This document shows positions 17,171 through 24,329 of a DNA stretch of 39,543 nt, piece after piece. The stretch is taken from contig JAEUAC010000284.1 of assembly GCA_019695455.1 (NCBI GenBank), forward strand, positions 1 to 39,543, in the 5' to 3' direction. This DNA comes from Methylorubrum extorquens. GTDB lineage: Bacteria > Pseudomonadota > Alphaproteobacteria > Rhizobiales > Beijerinckiaceae. How positions within the stretch are numbered: position 1 is the stretch's first letter; every line of letters begins with the position of its first letter. A program made the position numbers and the translations under genes. The notes beneath the pieces were generated by a model that ran no database searches, was not told where the DNA came from, and saw only the letters and a program-made list of their open reading frames with translations.

Positions 17171-17199
17171 TTGACGCTTCGGCCGACCGGGAACATAAC
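17171..17199 (+). promoter_or_regulatory. Candidate sigma70-type promoter for the 73-residue gene and DUF3095 gene
   Basis: TTGACG at 17171-17176 and CATAAC at 17194-17199 are separated by 17 bp, in a locally A-rich stretch unusual for this G+C-rich window. The -10 element ends 27 bp before the ATG at 17227. It was identified by eye only. Confidence 0.5.
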
Positions 17200-17226
17200 A
17201 AGAACGAACGAACGCGGTGAATCGGC

Positions 17227-17448
17227 ATGGGCGAGGTGCGGGCAGGGGCGACGGAGGGACGGCCGGATCCGGAGCTGGCGGACGCCATCGAGGCCTATCT
17301 CAAGATCACGCGGGGCGACGTCCGGCAGGCGCTCGCCCTGTCGGTGGCGGACGCCATCGCCGTGACGCGGCTCGTCTCGACGGGCTACGCGCGGCTGCGG
17401 CAGCCGAAGCGGCGCTGGCTGGGGCGCGGCGAGGACCGGGAGGCGTGA
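17227..17448 (+). CDS. Small protein of unknown function (73 residues)
   Basis: This 73-residue protein runs MGEVRAGATEGRPDPELADA, then a helical middle (IEAYLKITRGDVRQALALSV) and a basic C terminus (RLRQPKRRWLGRGEDREA). No signal peptide, membrane span or Cys is present. The middle looks like two amphipathic helices, so a small helical-bundle or partner-binding protein is possible. I recognise no family. It follows the promoter at 17171-17199 and lies 37 bp upstream of the DUF3095 gene on the same strand, so the two probably share a transcript. Upstream GTG choices are less convincing. Confidence 0.6.
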   Translation: MGEVRAGATEGRPDPELADAIEAYLKITRGDVRQALALSVADAIAVTRLVSTGYARLRQPKRRWLGRGEDREA

Positions 17449-17485
17449 GCGTTCCGGCGGGACCGGAGGGCGTGTAGGGTCCGGC

Positions 17486-18637
17486 ATGGATGCCGCGCCG
17501 AACCCGGACCCGTTCCTCGCCTCGCTGCCGGTGCTGCGCGCCTTCGCGGACGTCGCGGATCCGCGGGCGTACCGGCCGCTGCCGGCCGATTGGTCGATCG
17601 GCATCGCGGACGTCGTCCATTCGACGGAGGCGATCGCGGCCGGCCGCTACAAGACCGTCAACATGGCCGGCGCGGCCGCCATCGCGGCCGTGTCGAACGC
17701 GCTCGGCCAGGCGGCCTTCCCGTTCGCGTTCGGGGGCGACGGCGCGAGCTTCGCCGTTCCGCCCGCCTGGCTCGACGCCGCCCGGGACGCGCTCGCGGCG
17801 ACCGCGACGCTGGTCTCGGAGGAGTTCGACCTCGACCTCCGGGTCGCGATCGTGCCGGTCGCGGCGATCCGCGAGGCCGGCTTCGACGTCACGCTCGCCC
17901 GGTTCGCGGCCTCGCCGGACCTCCACTACACGATGTTCTCCGGCGGCGGCCTCGCCTGGGCGGAGGCGCGCATGAAGGCCGGGTCCTTCGCGCTGCCGGC
18001 CGCCCCGCCCGGCACGCGTCCCGACCTCACGGGGCTCACCTGCCGGTTCGACGAGGCGCCGAGCCGGCGCGGCACCATCCTGTCCGTCATCGCGCGGCCG
18101 GCCGACGGGCGAGGCGGCGCGGCCTTCGCGGCGCTGGTCGGCGACATCCTGGCGATGGCGGAGGGCAGTCCCGACATGGCGCGCCCGATCTCCGGGTCGG
18201 GCCCGCCGCTCGCCTGGCCCTCGCGCGGGCTCGATCTCGAGGCCCGGTTCAGCCGGCCGGCCGGCGCCTCCGCCCGGTGGCACCGGTTCAAGCTCGCGGT
18301 CCGGTCGGCCGTGGCCGTCCTCCTGTTCCGATTCCGCGTGCCGATCGGGCGGTTCGATCCGGGCCGCTACCTCGCCGAGCTCGTGGCCAACACGGATTGG
18401 CGCAAATACGACGACGGCCTGCGGCTGACGCTCGACCTCGACCCGGCGCTGGCGGACGCCATCGAGGCCCGTCTCGCCCGGGCGGAGCGGGAGGGAATCG
18501 CCCGGTCCGGCACCCATCGGCAGGCGGCGTCGCTCATCACGTGCATCACGCCCTCCGTCCACCGCTCGGACCACATCCACTTCGTGGACGGCGCCGCGGG
18601 CGGCTACGCGGCGGCCGCCGCCTCGCTCAAGGCGTGA
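17486..18637 (+). CDS. DUF3095 protein, nucleotide-cyclase-like
   Basis: This 383-residue soluble protein matches the DUF3095 pattern. It has WSIGIADVVHSTEAIAAGRY (about 35-54), then KTVNMAGAAAIAAVSNAL, then FPFAFGGDGASFAVP (about 74-88). The Asp of IADVVHST and the GGDGA turn resemble the metal-binding and nucleotide-binding strands of class III adenylate and diguanylate cyclases. Members are sometimes labelled adenylate cyclase for this reason, without strong biochemical proof. The C-terminal part (TCITPSVHRSDHIHFVDG) is conserved and may form a second domain. There is no signal peptide. It is probably co-transcribed with the 73-residue gene. Its last 11 nt overlap the convergent modE gene. 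Confidence 0.8.
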   Translation: MDAAPNPDPFLASLPVLRAFADVADPRAYRPLPADWSIGIADVVHSTEAIAAGRYKTVNMAGAAAIAAVSNALGQAAFPFAFGGDGASFAVPPAWLDAARDALAATATLVSEEFDLDLRVAIVPVAAIREAGFDVTLARFAASPDLHYTMFSGGGLAWAEARMKAGSFALPAAPPGTRPDLTGLTCRFDEAPSRRGTILSVIARPADGRGGAAFAALVGDILAMAEGSPDMARPISGSGPPLAWPSRGLDLEARFSRPAGASARWHRFKLAVRSAVAVLLFRFRVPIGRFDPGRYLAELVANTDWRKYDDGLRLTLDLDPALADAIEARLARAEREGIARSGTHRQAASLITCITPSVHRSDHIHFVDGAAGGYAAAAASLKA

Positions 18638-18983
18638 CGGGTCCGCCGGGTCGGGCCGCCGATTCGACGGCCGCGAGGTGGTCGCGGACGGCGCGCTCGG
18701 CCTCGCGCTCGATCAGGCGGTAGCGCGCGACGAGATGATGGCCGAACGGCGTGAGGGTCGCACCGCCGCCCCGGCGGCCGCCGCCCTGGGCCGCGACCAG
18801 CGGGCTCGCGAAGCGCGCGTTGAGGTCGGCCACGAGCTCCCAGGCTCGCCGGTAGGACATCGCCATCGAGCGGCCGGCGGCCGAGATGGAGCCGTGCTCG
18901 GCGATGCGCTCGAGGAGGGCGATCTTGCCGGGCCCGAGCCGGCCCGATCCGTCGAGGTCGATGCGGATGCTCAGCTTCGCCAT
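18627..18983 (-). CDS. modE: ModE-type molybdenum regulator, DNA-binding domain only
   Basis: This 118-residue winged helix-turn-helix protein carries the ModE N-terminal signature: GPGKIALLERIAEHGSISAA (about 17-36), then GRSMAMSYRRAWELVADLN (about 37-55), and the wing GGGRRGGGATLTPFG. Full ModE has two further TOBE/Mop domains that bind molybdate; here the protein ends after the dimerising helix, so no sensor domain is present. Single-domain ModE relatives are known. The ATG at 18983 lies inside the end of modC (overlap 18971-18983), so it is the last gene of the modABC-modE operon. Its likely target is the palindrome before modA. The stop overlaps the DUF3095 gene by 11 nt, tail to tail. 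Confidence 0.85.
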   Translation of the reverse strand: MAKLSIRIDLDGSGRLGPGKIALLERIAEHGSISAAGRSMAMSYRRAWELVADLNARFASPLVAAQGGGRRGGGATLTPFGHHLVARYRLIEREAERAVRDHLAAVESAARPGGPVTP

Positions 18984-20007
18984 GAATCGATCGCTCCATC
19001 GGACCGGCCGGGATCGAGCGCCACGCTCTTGACGATGGCATGGACGGGCGTGCCGGGCGCCAGCGCGAGCGTGGCGGCCGACCGGCGGGTGAGGCGGGCG
19101 AGGAGGTCCGCCCCGCCGCAGCGCAGGGAGACCGTGAGGCTCGGCTCGCCCTCCCGCCCCGCGCCGACCGCCGTGATGCGCCCGGCCAGGACGTTGAGGG
19201 CGCTGCCGGCGCCGGCACGAGAAGCGGGCCGGCCGGGGTGTCGAGGCGCGTGAGGCCGAAGGCCGGGTCGTGGTCCGCGACGGTCGCGTCCAGGATCGCG
19301 CCGGCGTCGGGTCCGTCCGAGAGGCCCGGGAGGTCCAGCCGGGCGAACAGGGTCGAGACCGGACCCGCCCCGACGACGCGTCCCGCCTCGAGGACGACCG
19401 CGTGGTCGGCGAGCCGGGCGACCTCCGGCAGGGCGTGCGAGACGTAGAGGATCGGCAGGCCCGCCTCGTCGCGCAGGCGCTCGAGGAAGGGCAGGATCTC
19501 GGCCTTGCGGGCCGCGTCGAGGGCCGCCAGCGGCTCGTCCATGAGGAGGAGGCGCGGCTTCGCCATCAGGGCCCGGCCGATCGCGACGCGCTGGCGCTCG
19601 CCGCCCGAGAGGCCGGCGACGCGCCGCCCGAGCAGACCCTCGATGCCCAGCATGGCGATCACGGCGTCGAGCGACAGGCCGGGCTCGCCGCGCGGCGCGA
19701 AGACCCGCCCGAACAGGAGGTTCCGCCGCACGCCGAGATGCGGGAAGAGCCGCGCGTCCTGGAACACGTAGCCGACGCGGCGGCGATGCGGCGGCAGCCG
19801 GATGCCCGCCTCCGTGTCGGTCAGCACCGTGCCGTCGGCGACGATCCGGGCGCGCTCGGGCCGGACGAGGCCCGCGACCGCGTCGACGAGGGTCGTCTTG
19901 CCCGATCCCGACGGGCCGAAGATCGCCGTGACGCCGGCCGGCGCCTCGAAGGCGGCGTCGAGCCGGAACGCGCCCTGCCGATGCGAGACCGCGACGGAGA
20001 GCGTCAC
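18971..20007 (-). pseudogene. modC: Molybdate ABC transporter ATPase, broken by an internal deletion with frameshift
   Basis: Residues 1-265 are an intact ABC ATPase: Walker A GPSGSGKTT (31-39), Q-loop VFQDARLFPH, signature LSGGERQ (133-139), Walker B LLLMDEPLAALD (153-164), His191. The GTG at 20007 overlaps the modB stop (GTGA). After GPLLVPAP, near 19213, the frame is lost. The conserved Mop/TOBE domain (SALNVLAGRITAVG, then LTVSLRCGGADLLARLTRR, ending AIDSWRS with TGA at 18971) continues in another frame. The linker usually between these parts (PPGxRVRVRIRARDV-like, about 27 residues) is missing, so I infer loss of roughly 80 bp, not a multiple of three. The literal reading frame would run on to 18604 without the Mop domain. 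Both halves are well conserved, so the event is recent or an assembly error. Confidence 0.82.
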
Positions 20008-20699
20008 GCGGCCATCCGCCGGGCCACGCGCCGGGCGAGCCATTCCGACAGGGCGAGGGCGGCGAGCGACACGACGACCGAGATCAGCGTGAGGCGCATC
20101 GCGCCGGCCTCGCCGCCCGGCACCTGCGTCAGGGTGTAGATGGCGGAGGGCAGGGTCTGCGTCTCGCCGGGAATGTTCGAGACGAACGTGATGGTGGCGC
20201 CGAACTCGCCCATGGACTTGGCGAAGGCGAGGATGGCGCCCGCGACGATCCCGGGCAGGACGAGCGGCAGCGTCACGCAGGCGAAGACCGCCGCGGGCGG
20301 CGCGCCGAGCGTTCCCGCGGCGTCCTCCAGCTTGCGGTCGACCGCCTCCACGGACAGCCGGACCGCCCGCACGAGGAGCGGGAATCCCATGACGGCGCAG
20401 GCCAGCGCCGCGCCCGTCCAGCGGAAGGCGAGCGTGACGCCGAAGGTCTCGTAGAGGAAGCCCCCGATGGGGCCGCGCCGGCCGAACCCGACCAGGAGGA
20501 GGTAGCCCGTCACGACGGGCGGCAGGATGAGCGGCAGGTGGACGATCGCGTCCAGCGCCGCCTTGCCCGGGAACCGCCCCCGCGCCAGCAGGAGCGCCAC
20601 CCCGATCCCCGGCCCGAGGCTCGCGGCCGTCGCCGTGCAGGCGACGAGCAGCGAGAGCCGCAGGGCGGACCATTCCTCCGGCCGCAGCCACTCCGTCAT
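20004..20699 (-). CDS. modB: Molybdate ABC transporter permease
   Basis: This 231-residue permease matches ModB in length. It begins with WSALRLSLLVACTATAASL, then LPLILPPVVTGYLLLVGFGRRGPIGG (about 54-79), the classic ModB motif. The cytoplasmic EAA loop EDAAGTLGAPPAAVFACVTLPL (about 125-146) docks onto ModC, and AFAKSMGEFGATITFVSNIPGETQTLPSAIY is the conserved C-terminal half. About five membrane spans are visible. It moves molybdate (or tungstate) across the inner membrane. It lies 16 bp after modA, and modC starts within its stop codon, giving translational coupling. Intact. Confidence 0.95.
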   Translation of the reverse strand: MTEWLRPEEWSALRLSLLVACTATAASLGPGIGVALLLARGRFPGKAALDAIVHLPLILPPVVTGYLLLVGFGRRGPIGGFLYETFGVTLAFRWTGAALACAVMGFPLLVRAVRLSVEAVDRKLEDAAGTLGAPPAAVFACVTLPLVLPGIVAGAILAFAKSMGEFGATITFVSNIPGETQTLPSAIYTLTQVPGGEAGAMRLTLISVVVSLAALALSEWLARRVARRMAA

Positions 20700-20715
20700 G
20701 GGGCCGGGGATCCGC

Positions 20716-21510
20716 TCACGATCCGCCGGCCGGCTGGTTCACGACCCGGAAGCCCTGTCGCTCGAAGGCGGCCTTCGCGGCCGGGCCGCGCAGGAAGTCC
20801 AGGAAGGCGGCCGCGTCCGGGTGGGTCGAGTCGCGCGTGAGGGCCGCGGGGTAGAGGATGGGCGGGTGGCTGTCGGCCGGGAAGGTCGCGACCACCTTCA
20901 CGTTCGGGTCGGCGGCGGCGTCGGTCGCGTAGACGATGCCGAGGGGCGCCTCGCCGCGGGACACGAGGGTGAGAGCGCCCCGGACGCTGTCCGCCTGCGC
21001 CACCTTGCCCTTCACGCCCTCCCAGGCGCCGAGCGTCTCCAGCGCGGCCTTGCCGTACTTGCCGGCCGGCACCGCCTCGACGTTACCCATGGCGAGCCGG
21101 CCCGTCCCGAGCGCCGCGCCGAGGCCGGGCCCGATCGCCGGGGCGCCGGCGGCGTCCTTCGGCGCGATCAGCACGATCGCGTTCGCCAGCAGCGTCACGC
21201 GGGTCGCGGGGCGGATCAGCCCCTTGGCGGCCGCGACGTCCATCCAGTCGAGGTCGGCCGAGACGAACAGGTCCGCCGGCGCGCCCGCCTCGATCTGCTT
21301 CGCGAGCGTGTTCGAGGCCGCGAAGGAGATGCGGGGGGCCGGCTTGCCGGAGGCGGTCCAGGCCGCCCCGATCTCGTCCAGGGCGTTCTTGAGGCTCGCC
21401 GCCGCGAAGACCACCGGACCCGCGCCCTGCGCCCGGGCCGGCACGGCGCCGAGCGGGGCGAGGCCGAGGACGCCGGCGAGGAGCCAGCCTGTCAGATCGC
21501 GCCGCCGCAT
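20716..21510 (-). CDS. modA: Molybdate-binding periplasmic protein
   Basis: This 264-residue binding protein has a signal peptide (MRRRDLTGWLLAGVLGLAPL, cleavage after PARAQ near residue 28). The mature part starts VVFAAASLKNALDEIG, where the ASL(K/T) Ser is a molybdate ligand. SFAASNTLAKQIEAGAPADLF supplies the second Ser. GNVEAVPAGKYGKAALE and SVRGALTLVSRGEAPLGIVYATDA complete the ModA pattern. It captures molybdate and passes it to ModBC. The ATG at 21510 has a strong GGGAGGGA site upstream; a start at 21570 would add 20 residues before the signal. It is first in the modABC-modE operon and directly behind a candidate Mo-box. Confidence 0.94.
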   Translation of the reverse strand: MRRRDLTGWLLAGVLGLAPLGAVPARAQGAGPVVFAAASLKNALDEIGAAWTASGKPAPRISFAASNTLAKQIEAGAPADLFVSADLDWMDVAAAKGLIRPATRVTLLANAIVLIAPKDAAGAPAIGPGLGAALGTGRLAMGNVEAVPAGKYGKAALETLGAWEGVKGKVAQADSVRGALTLVSRGEAPLGIVYATDAAADPNVKVVATFPADSHPPILYPAALTRDSTHPDAAAFLDFLRGPAAKAAFERQGFRVVNQPAGGS

Positions 21511-21527
21511 CACGTCGTCCCTCCCAT

Positions 21528-21551
21528 CGCCGTATCCCGTCGGATATAGCG
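21528..21551 (-). promoter_or_regulatory. Candidate ModE operator (Mo-box) upstream of modA
   Basis: CGCCGTATCC at 21528-21537 and GGATATAGCG at 21542-21551 are inverted repeats matching at 8 of 10 positions around a 4-bp spacer. The arms contain CG-N-TATA-like cores similar to known ModE sites (CGnTATATA half-sites facing each other). The site ends 18 bp from the modA start codon, within the likely promoter, fitting repression by the operon's own ModE-type protein when molybdate is plentiful. Confidence 0.5.
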
Positions 21552-21653
21552 TTCGGGCGGCGTCGTCCATGCGGCAGCGTTTCGGGTTGCGGGCCGGGCC
21601 GCGCCGGGCCAGAGCACGGCTCGAGCCCGCCGCGACGGGCCGGGAGGATCTCG

Positions 21654-22823
21654 ATGCTCAGGAACGCGCGCCCCTTCGACTTCGATCTCGGCGAAACGGC
21701 CGATGCGATCCGCGACAGCGTCCGCGACTTCGCCCAGAACGAGATCGCGCCGCGCGCCGACGAGATCGACCGCACGAACACGTTCCCGCGCGACCTCTGG
21801 CCCCGCATGGGCGCGCTCGGGCTGCACGGCATCACGGTCGAGGAGGAGTACGGCGGCACGGGGCTCGGCTACCTCGAGCACGTGGTCGCCATGGAGGAGG
21901 TGTCCCGCGCCTCCGCCTCGGTCGGCCTCTCCTACGGGGCGCATTCCAATCTCTGCGTGAACCAGCTGCGCCGCAACGGCTCGGACGCGCAGAAGCGCAA
22001 GTACCTGCCGAAGCTGATGTCGGGCGAGCATGTCGGCTCGCTCGCCATGTCGGAGCCGGGCGCGGGCTCGGACGTCGTGTCCATGAAGACCCGGGCCGAC
22101 AAGCGCGGCGACCGCTACGTGCTGAACGGCTCGAAGTTCTGGATCACGAACGGGCCCGAGGCCGAGACGCTCGTGGTCTACGCCAAGACCGACCCGGAGG
22201 CGGGCTCGCGCGGCATCACGGCCTTCATCGTCGAGAAGGGCATGAAGGGGTTCCGCACCGCCCAGAAGCTCGACAAGCTCGGCATGCGCGGCTCCGACAC
22301 CTGCGAGCTCGTCTTCGAGGAGTGCGAGGTTCCGGCCGAGAACGTGCTCGGCGAGGTCGGGCGCGGCGTCACCGTCCTCATGTCCGGGCTCGACTACGAG
22401 CGGGCCGTGCTGGCGGCGGGCCCGCTCGGCATCATGCAGGCCTGCATGGACGTGGTCATGCCCTACGTCCACGACCGCAAGCAGTTCGGCCGCTCCATCG
22501 GCGAGTTCCAGCTCGTCCAGGGCAAGGTCGCCGACATGTATGTCGGCATGAACGCCTGCAAGGCCTACGTCTACGCGGTCGCGAAGGCCTGCGATCGCGG
22601 CGAGACCACCCGCGAGGACGCGGCCGGCGCGATCCTCTACGCGGCCGAGAAGGCGACGCGCTGCGCGCTCGACGCGATCCAGCTGCTCGGCGGCAACGGC
22701 TACATCAACGAGTACCCGACCGGCCGCCTGCTGCGCGACGCCAAGCTCTACGAGATCGGCGCCGGCACGTCCGAGATCCGCCGCATGCTGATCGGCCGCG
22801 AGCTGTTCGAGAAGACCGCCTGA
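21654..22823 (+). CDS. ivd: Isovaleryl-CoA dehydrogenase
   Basis: This 389-residue acyl-CoA dehydrogenase family member is very close to mammalian IVD. The catalytic Glu lies in SGLDYERAVLAAGPLGIMQA (Glu249), the position specific to isovaleryl-CoA dehydrogenases rather than the C-terminal Glu of other members. FAD- and substrate-binding motifs LAMSEPGAGSDVVSMKTRA (about 130-148) and FWITNGPEAETLVVYAKT are present. IQLLGGNGYINEYPTGRLLRD and KLYEIGAGTSEIRRMLIGRE close the protein. It oxidises isovaleryl-CoA to 3-methylcrotonyl-CoA in leucine breakdown, passing electrons to electron-transfer flavoprotein. Methylcrotonyl-CoA carboxylase, the usual neighbour, is not next to it. Intact. Confidence 0.94.
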   Translation: MLRNARPFDFDLGETADAIRDSVRDFAQNEIAPRADEIDRTNTFPRDLWPRMGALGLHGITVEEEYGGTGLGYLEHVVAMEEVSRASASVGLSYGAHSNLCVNQLRRNGSDAQKRKYLPKLMSGEHVGSLAMSEPGAGSDVVSMKTRADKRGDRYVLNGSKFWITNGPEAETLVVYAKTDPEAGSRGITAFIVEKGMKGFRTAQKLDKLGMRGSDTCELVFEECEVPAENVLGEVGRGVTVLMSGLDYERAVLAAGPLGIMQACMDVVMPYVHDRKQFGRSIGEFQLVQGKVADMYVGMNACKAYVYAVAKACDRGETTREDAAGAILYAAEKATRCALDAIQLLGGNGYINEYPTGRLLRDAKLYEIGAGTSEIRRMLIGRELFEKTA

Positions 22824-22881
22824 CGGGGCGGGACCCGCGACCGACGTTGACAGCCCCGAGGATCCTTCGCCGGCTCGCCCC

Positions 22882-23205
22882 ATGACGACGCTCACGATCC
22901 ACGATGTACCTGACGACGTCGCGGAGCGGCTTCGACGGCGTGCCGTTGCGAGCGGGCGGACCTTGGAGGCCGAAGTTCGCGTGGTTCTGGGGGACGCCAC
23001 ATCGGATGCCGACGACGCGAGGCAGCGGCCGGAACGGTCGGCGTCGGTCCGAGCAGCGCAAGCCGCTTTCATATCCCTTCGCGACCCATCGAGGTCGATC
23101 GTCGACGAGCTGCTCGCCGAGCGGAGGGGCGAGGCCCGGCGCGATGACGACGCCTCGCGGACGACCAGTTCGGATCGATGTCGGCCGTCGACCTGTCTGA
23201 GGTGA
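22882..23205 (+). CDS. Ribbon-helix-helix antitoxin (FitA/VapB-like), C terminus probably altered
   Basis: The first 37 residues (MTTLTIHDVPDDVAERLRRRA, then VASGRTLEAEVRVVLGDA) form the FitA-type ribbon-helix-helix with its usual GRTLEAEVR helix. A linker and SIVDELLAERRGEARRDD (about 72-89), the toxin-binding end of FitA proteins, follow. The remaining residues to 107 (ASRTTSSDRCRPSTCLR) read across the remains of the toxin gene and are not family-like. The natural stop was therefore probably lost in a deletion that also removed the toxin's start. Antitoxin activity could remain. Base composition is slightly less G+C-rich than the neighbours. Confidence 0.72.
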   Translation: MTTLTIHDVPDDVAERLRRRAVASGRTLEAEVRVVLGDATSDADDARQRPERSASVRAAQAAFISLRDPSRSIVDELLAERRGEARRDDDASRTTSSDRCRPSTCLR

Positions 23206-23464
23206 TCGCGAAGATGCTCGATCTGGGCGCCGGGCCAGACGTCGTCTTCGGCAACTCGAGCGGTTGGCTTTCGGTGTCGCGCCGTTCGACGCGGGCCGGG
23301 CACGCGCCGCCGCTCTTCTGCGGCCTACGACCCGCGGCCGGAACATCTCGTTTGCCGACAGGGCCTGCCTCGCTCTCGGTCTCGAGATGCGACTTCCGGT
23401 CGTGACCGGCGACCGCGCCTGGACGGCACTCGGACTGAAGATCGAATTCGCGCTGATCCGCTGA
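23155..23464 (+). pseudogene. Decayed PIN-domain toxin (VapC remnant)
   Basis: Translation in one frame gives LADDQFGSMSAVDLSEVIAK and MLDLGAGPDVVF. The match then moves to a second frame giving QLERLAFGVAPFDAGRARAA, then GRNISFADRACLALGLEMRL and PVVTGDRAWTALGL. Together these are the middle and end of a VapC toxin, including the Glu of LSEVI and the Asp of ISFADRACLAL. The first 30 or so residues with the DTSA catalytic Asp are missing, and a one-base change near 23250 breaks the frame. It follows directly from the antitoxin gene. The toxin cannot be made as an active nuclease from this copy. Confidence 0.72.
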
Positions 23465-23483
23465 GCGGCGACGGGCACTCCCG

Positions 23484-24185
23484 TTATCTGGCGGCCCCGT
23501 TCTCCCCGAAATAGTCCGGGTGGGTCTCGCGCAGCGTGTCGACGAACTCGATCGAGCGGGAGAGGTGGTCGCGCAAGGCCGCCGCGGCGGCGTCGGGGTC
23601 GCCGGCCTCGATCGCGTCCACGATCGCCGTGTGGGCGCGCAGGATCTCGCGCATCTTGCCGGCGACGGGCAGGTTCAGGTGCCGGAGCCGGTCGATGTGG
23701 CCGGCCTGCCGGCGGACCAGCGACCACAGGTCGGGGACGCCGGCCGCCTCGTAGGTGAGGCGGTGGAAGCTCTGGTCGGCGGTCGCAAAGGCCTCCATCT
23801 CGCCGAGCTCCGCGAAGGCGGCTCCCTGCCTGACGAGGCTGCGCAGCCGAGCCACGACGCCCGGGTCCCGCGCCTGCGCGACCGTCCGCACGATCTCGAT
23901 CTCGACGGCGCGGCGCAGGAACTGGGCGCGCCGGGCCCGCTCGAGGTTGATCGGCGCCACGATGGTCGCGTGCTGGGGAAAGATCTCGACCAGCCCTTCC
24001 TCCTGAAGGCGCAGCAGCGCGTCCCGGACGGGCGTGGAGCTGACCCCGAAGCGCTCCTGCAGCGCGGCGCGCGACAGGACCGCGCCGGGCGCGAGCCGGA
24101 ACGTCACGATGTCGTCGCGCAGCGTCTCGAACAGGGACGCGCCGTTCCGCCGCGCCCGGCCGCTATCGACGGGACCGGTCTCCAT
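23484..24185 (-). CDS. GntR-family transcriptional regulator, FCD (FadR) subfamily
   Basis: This 233-residue regulator has a winged helix-turn-helix at about 18-85: FETLRDDIVTFRLAPGAVLS, then RAALQERFGVSSTPVRDALL and RLQEEGLVEIFPQHATIVAPI. An all-helical FCD ligand domain (about 90-225) follows. Its metal-binding histidines and Asp are visible in ADQSFHRLTYEAAG, RAHTAIVDAIEAGD and ALRDHLSRSIEF. FCD regulators usually bind carboxylate or sugar-acid effectors. The gene is divergent from the NitT/TauT-type importer operon with a 16-bp perfect palindrome between them, so it likely represses that operon and itself. Confidence 0.9.
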   Translation of the reverse strand: METGPVDSGRARRNGASLFETLRDDIVTFRLAPGAVLSRAALQERFGVSSTPVRDALLRLQEEGLVEIFPQHATIVAPINLERARRAQFLRRAVEIEIVRTVAQARDPGVVARLRSLVRQGAAFAELGEMEAFATADQSFHRLTYEAAGVPDLWSLVRRQAGHIDRLRHLNLPVAGKMREILRAHTAIVDAIEAGDPDAAAAALRDHLSRSIEFVDTLRETHPDYFGENGAAR

Positions 24186-24222
24186 GCCGCCCTCCTGCCT
24201 CGCGACGCGACGCCGCTTGACG

Positions 24223-24238
24223 CACTAATGCATTAGTG
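24223..24238. promoter_or_regulatory. Perfect 16-bp palindrome, likely GntR operator
   Basis: CACTAATGCATTAGTG is a perfect inverted repeat without spacer. It is strongly A+T-rich against its G+C-rich surroundings, in the 144-bp gap between the divergent gntR and ABC transporter genes. A TTGACG hexamer (24217-24222) abuts it on the plus strand and could be the -35 element of the transporter operon, although no good -10 is visible. FCD-GntR operators are short palindromes of this kind. Confidence 0.65.
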
Positions 24239-24329
24239 TTTCACTCGGGACAAGAGCAGGCGGGCGCTTCGGCGTCGAGCCCAACGGACCGGCCGTCGCG
24301 CCGGTCGCCTCAGGTTCCGGGAGGACACC

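Noticed and set aside
15301..17604. Long minus-strand frame continuing upstream of the small secreted protein
   Set aside because: Only the last 82 codons look like a protein (signal peptide). The rest is antisense to the amidohydrolase and has no family features.
18604..18970. Extra C-terminal domain of ModC read from the literal frame
   Set aside because: The sequence is the out-of-frame translation of the Mop domain and modE and contains no fold-like pattern.
24223..24238. Palindrome as a phage or element attachment site
   Set aside because: No integrase, no direct repeat partner and no mobile genes nearby. Its position between a regulator and a divergent operon explains it better.
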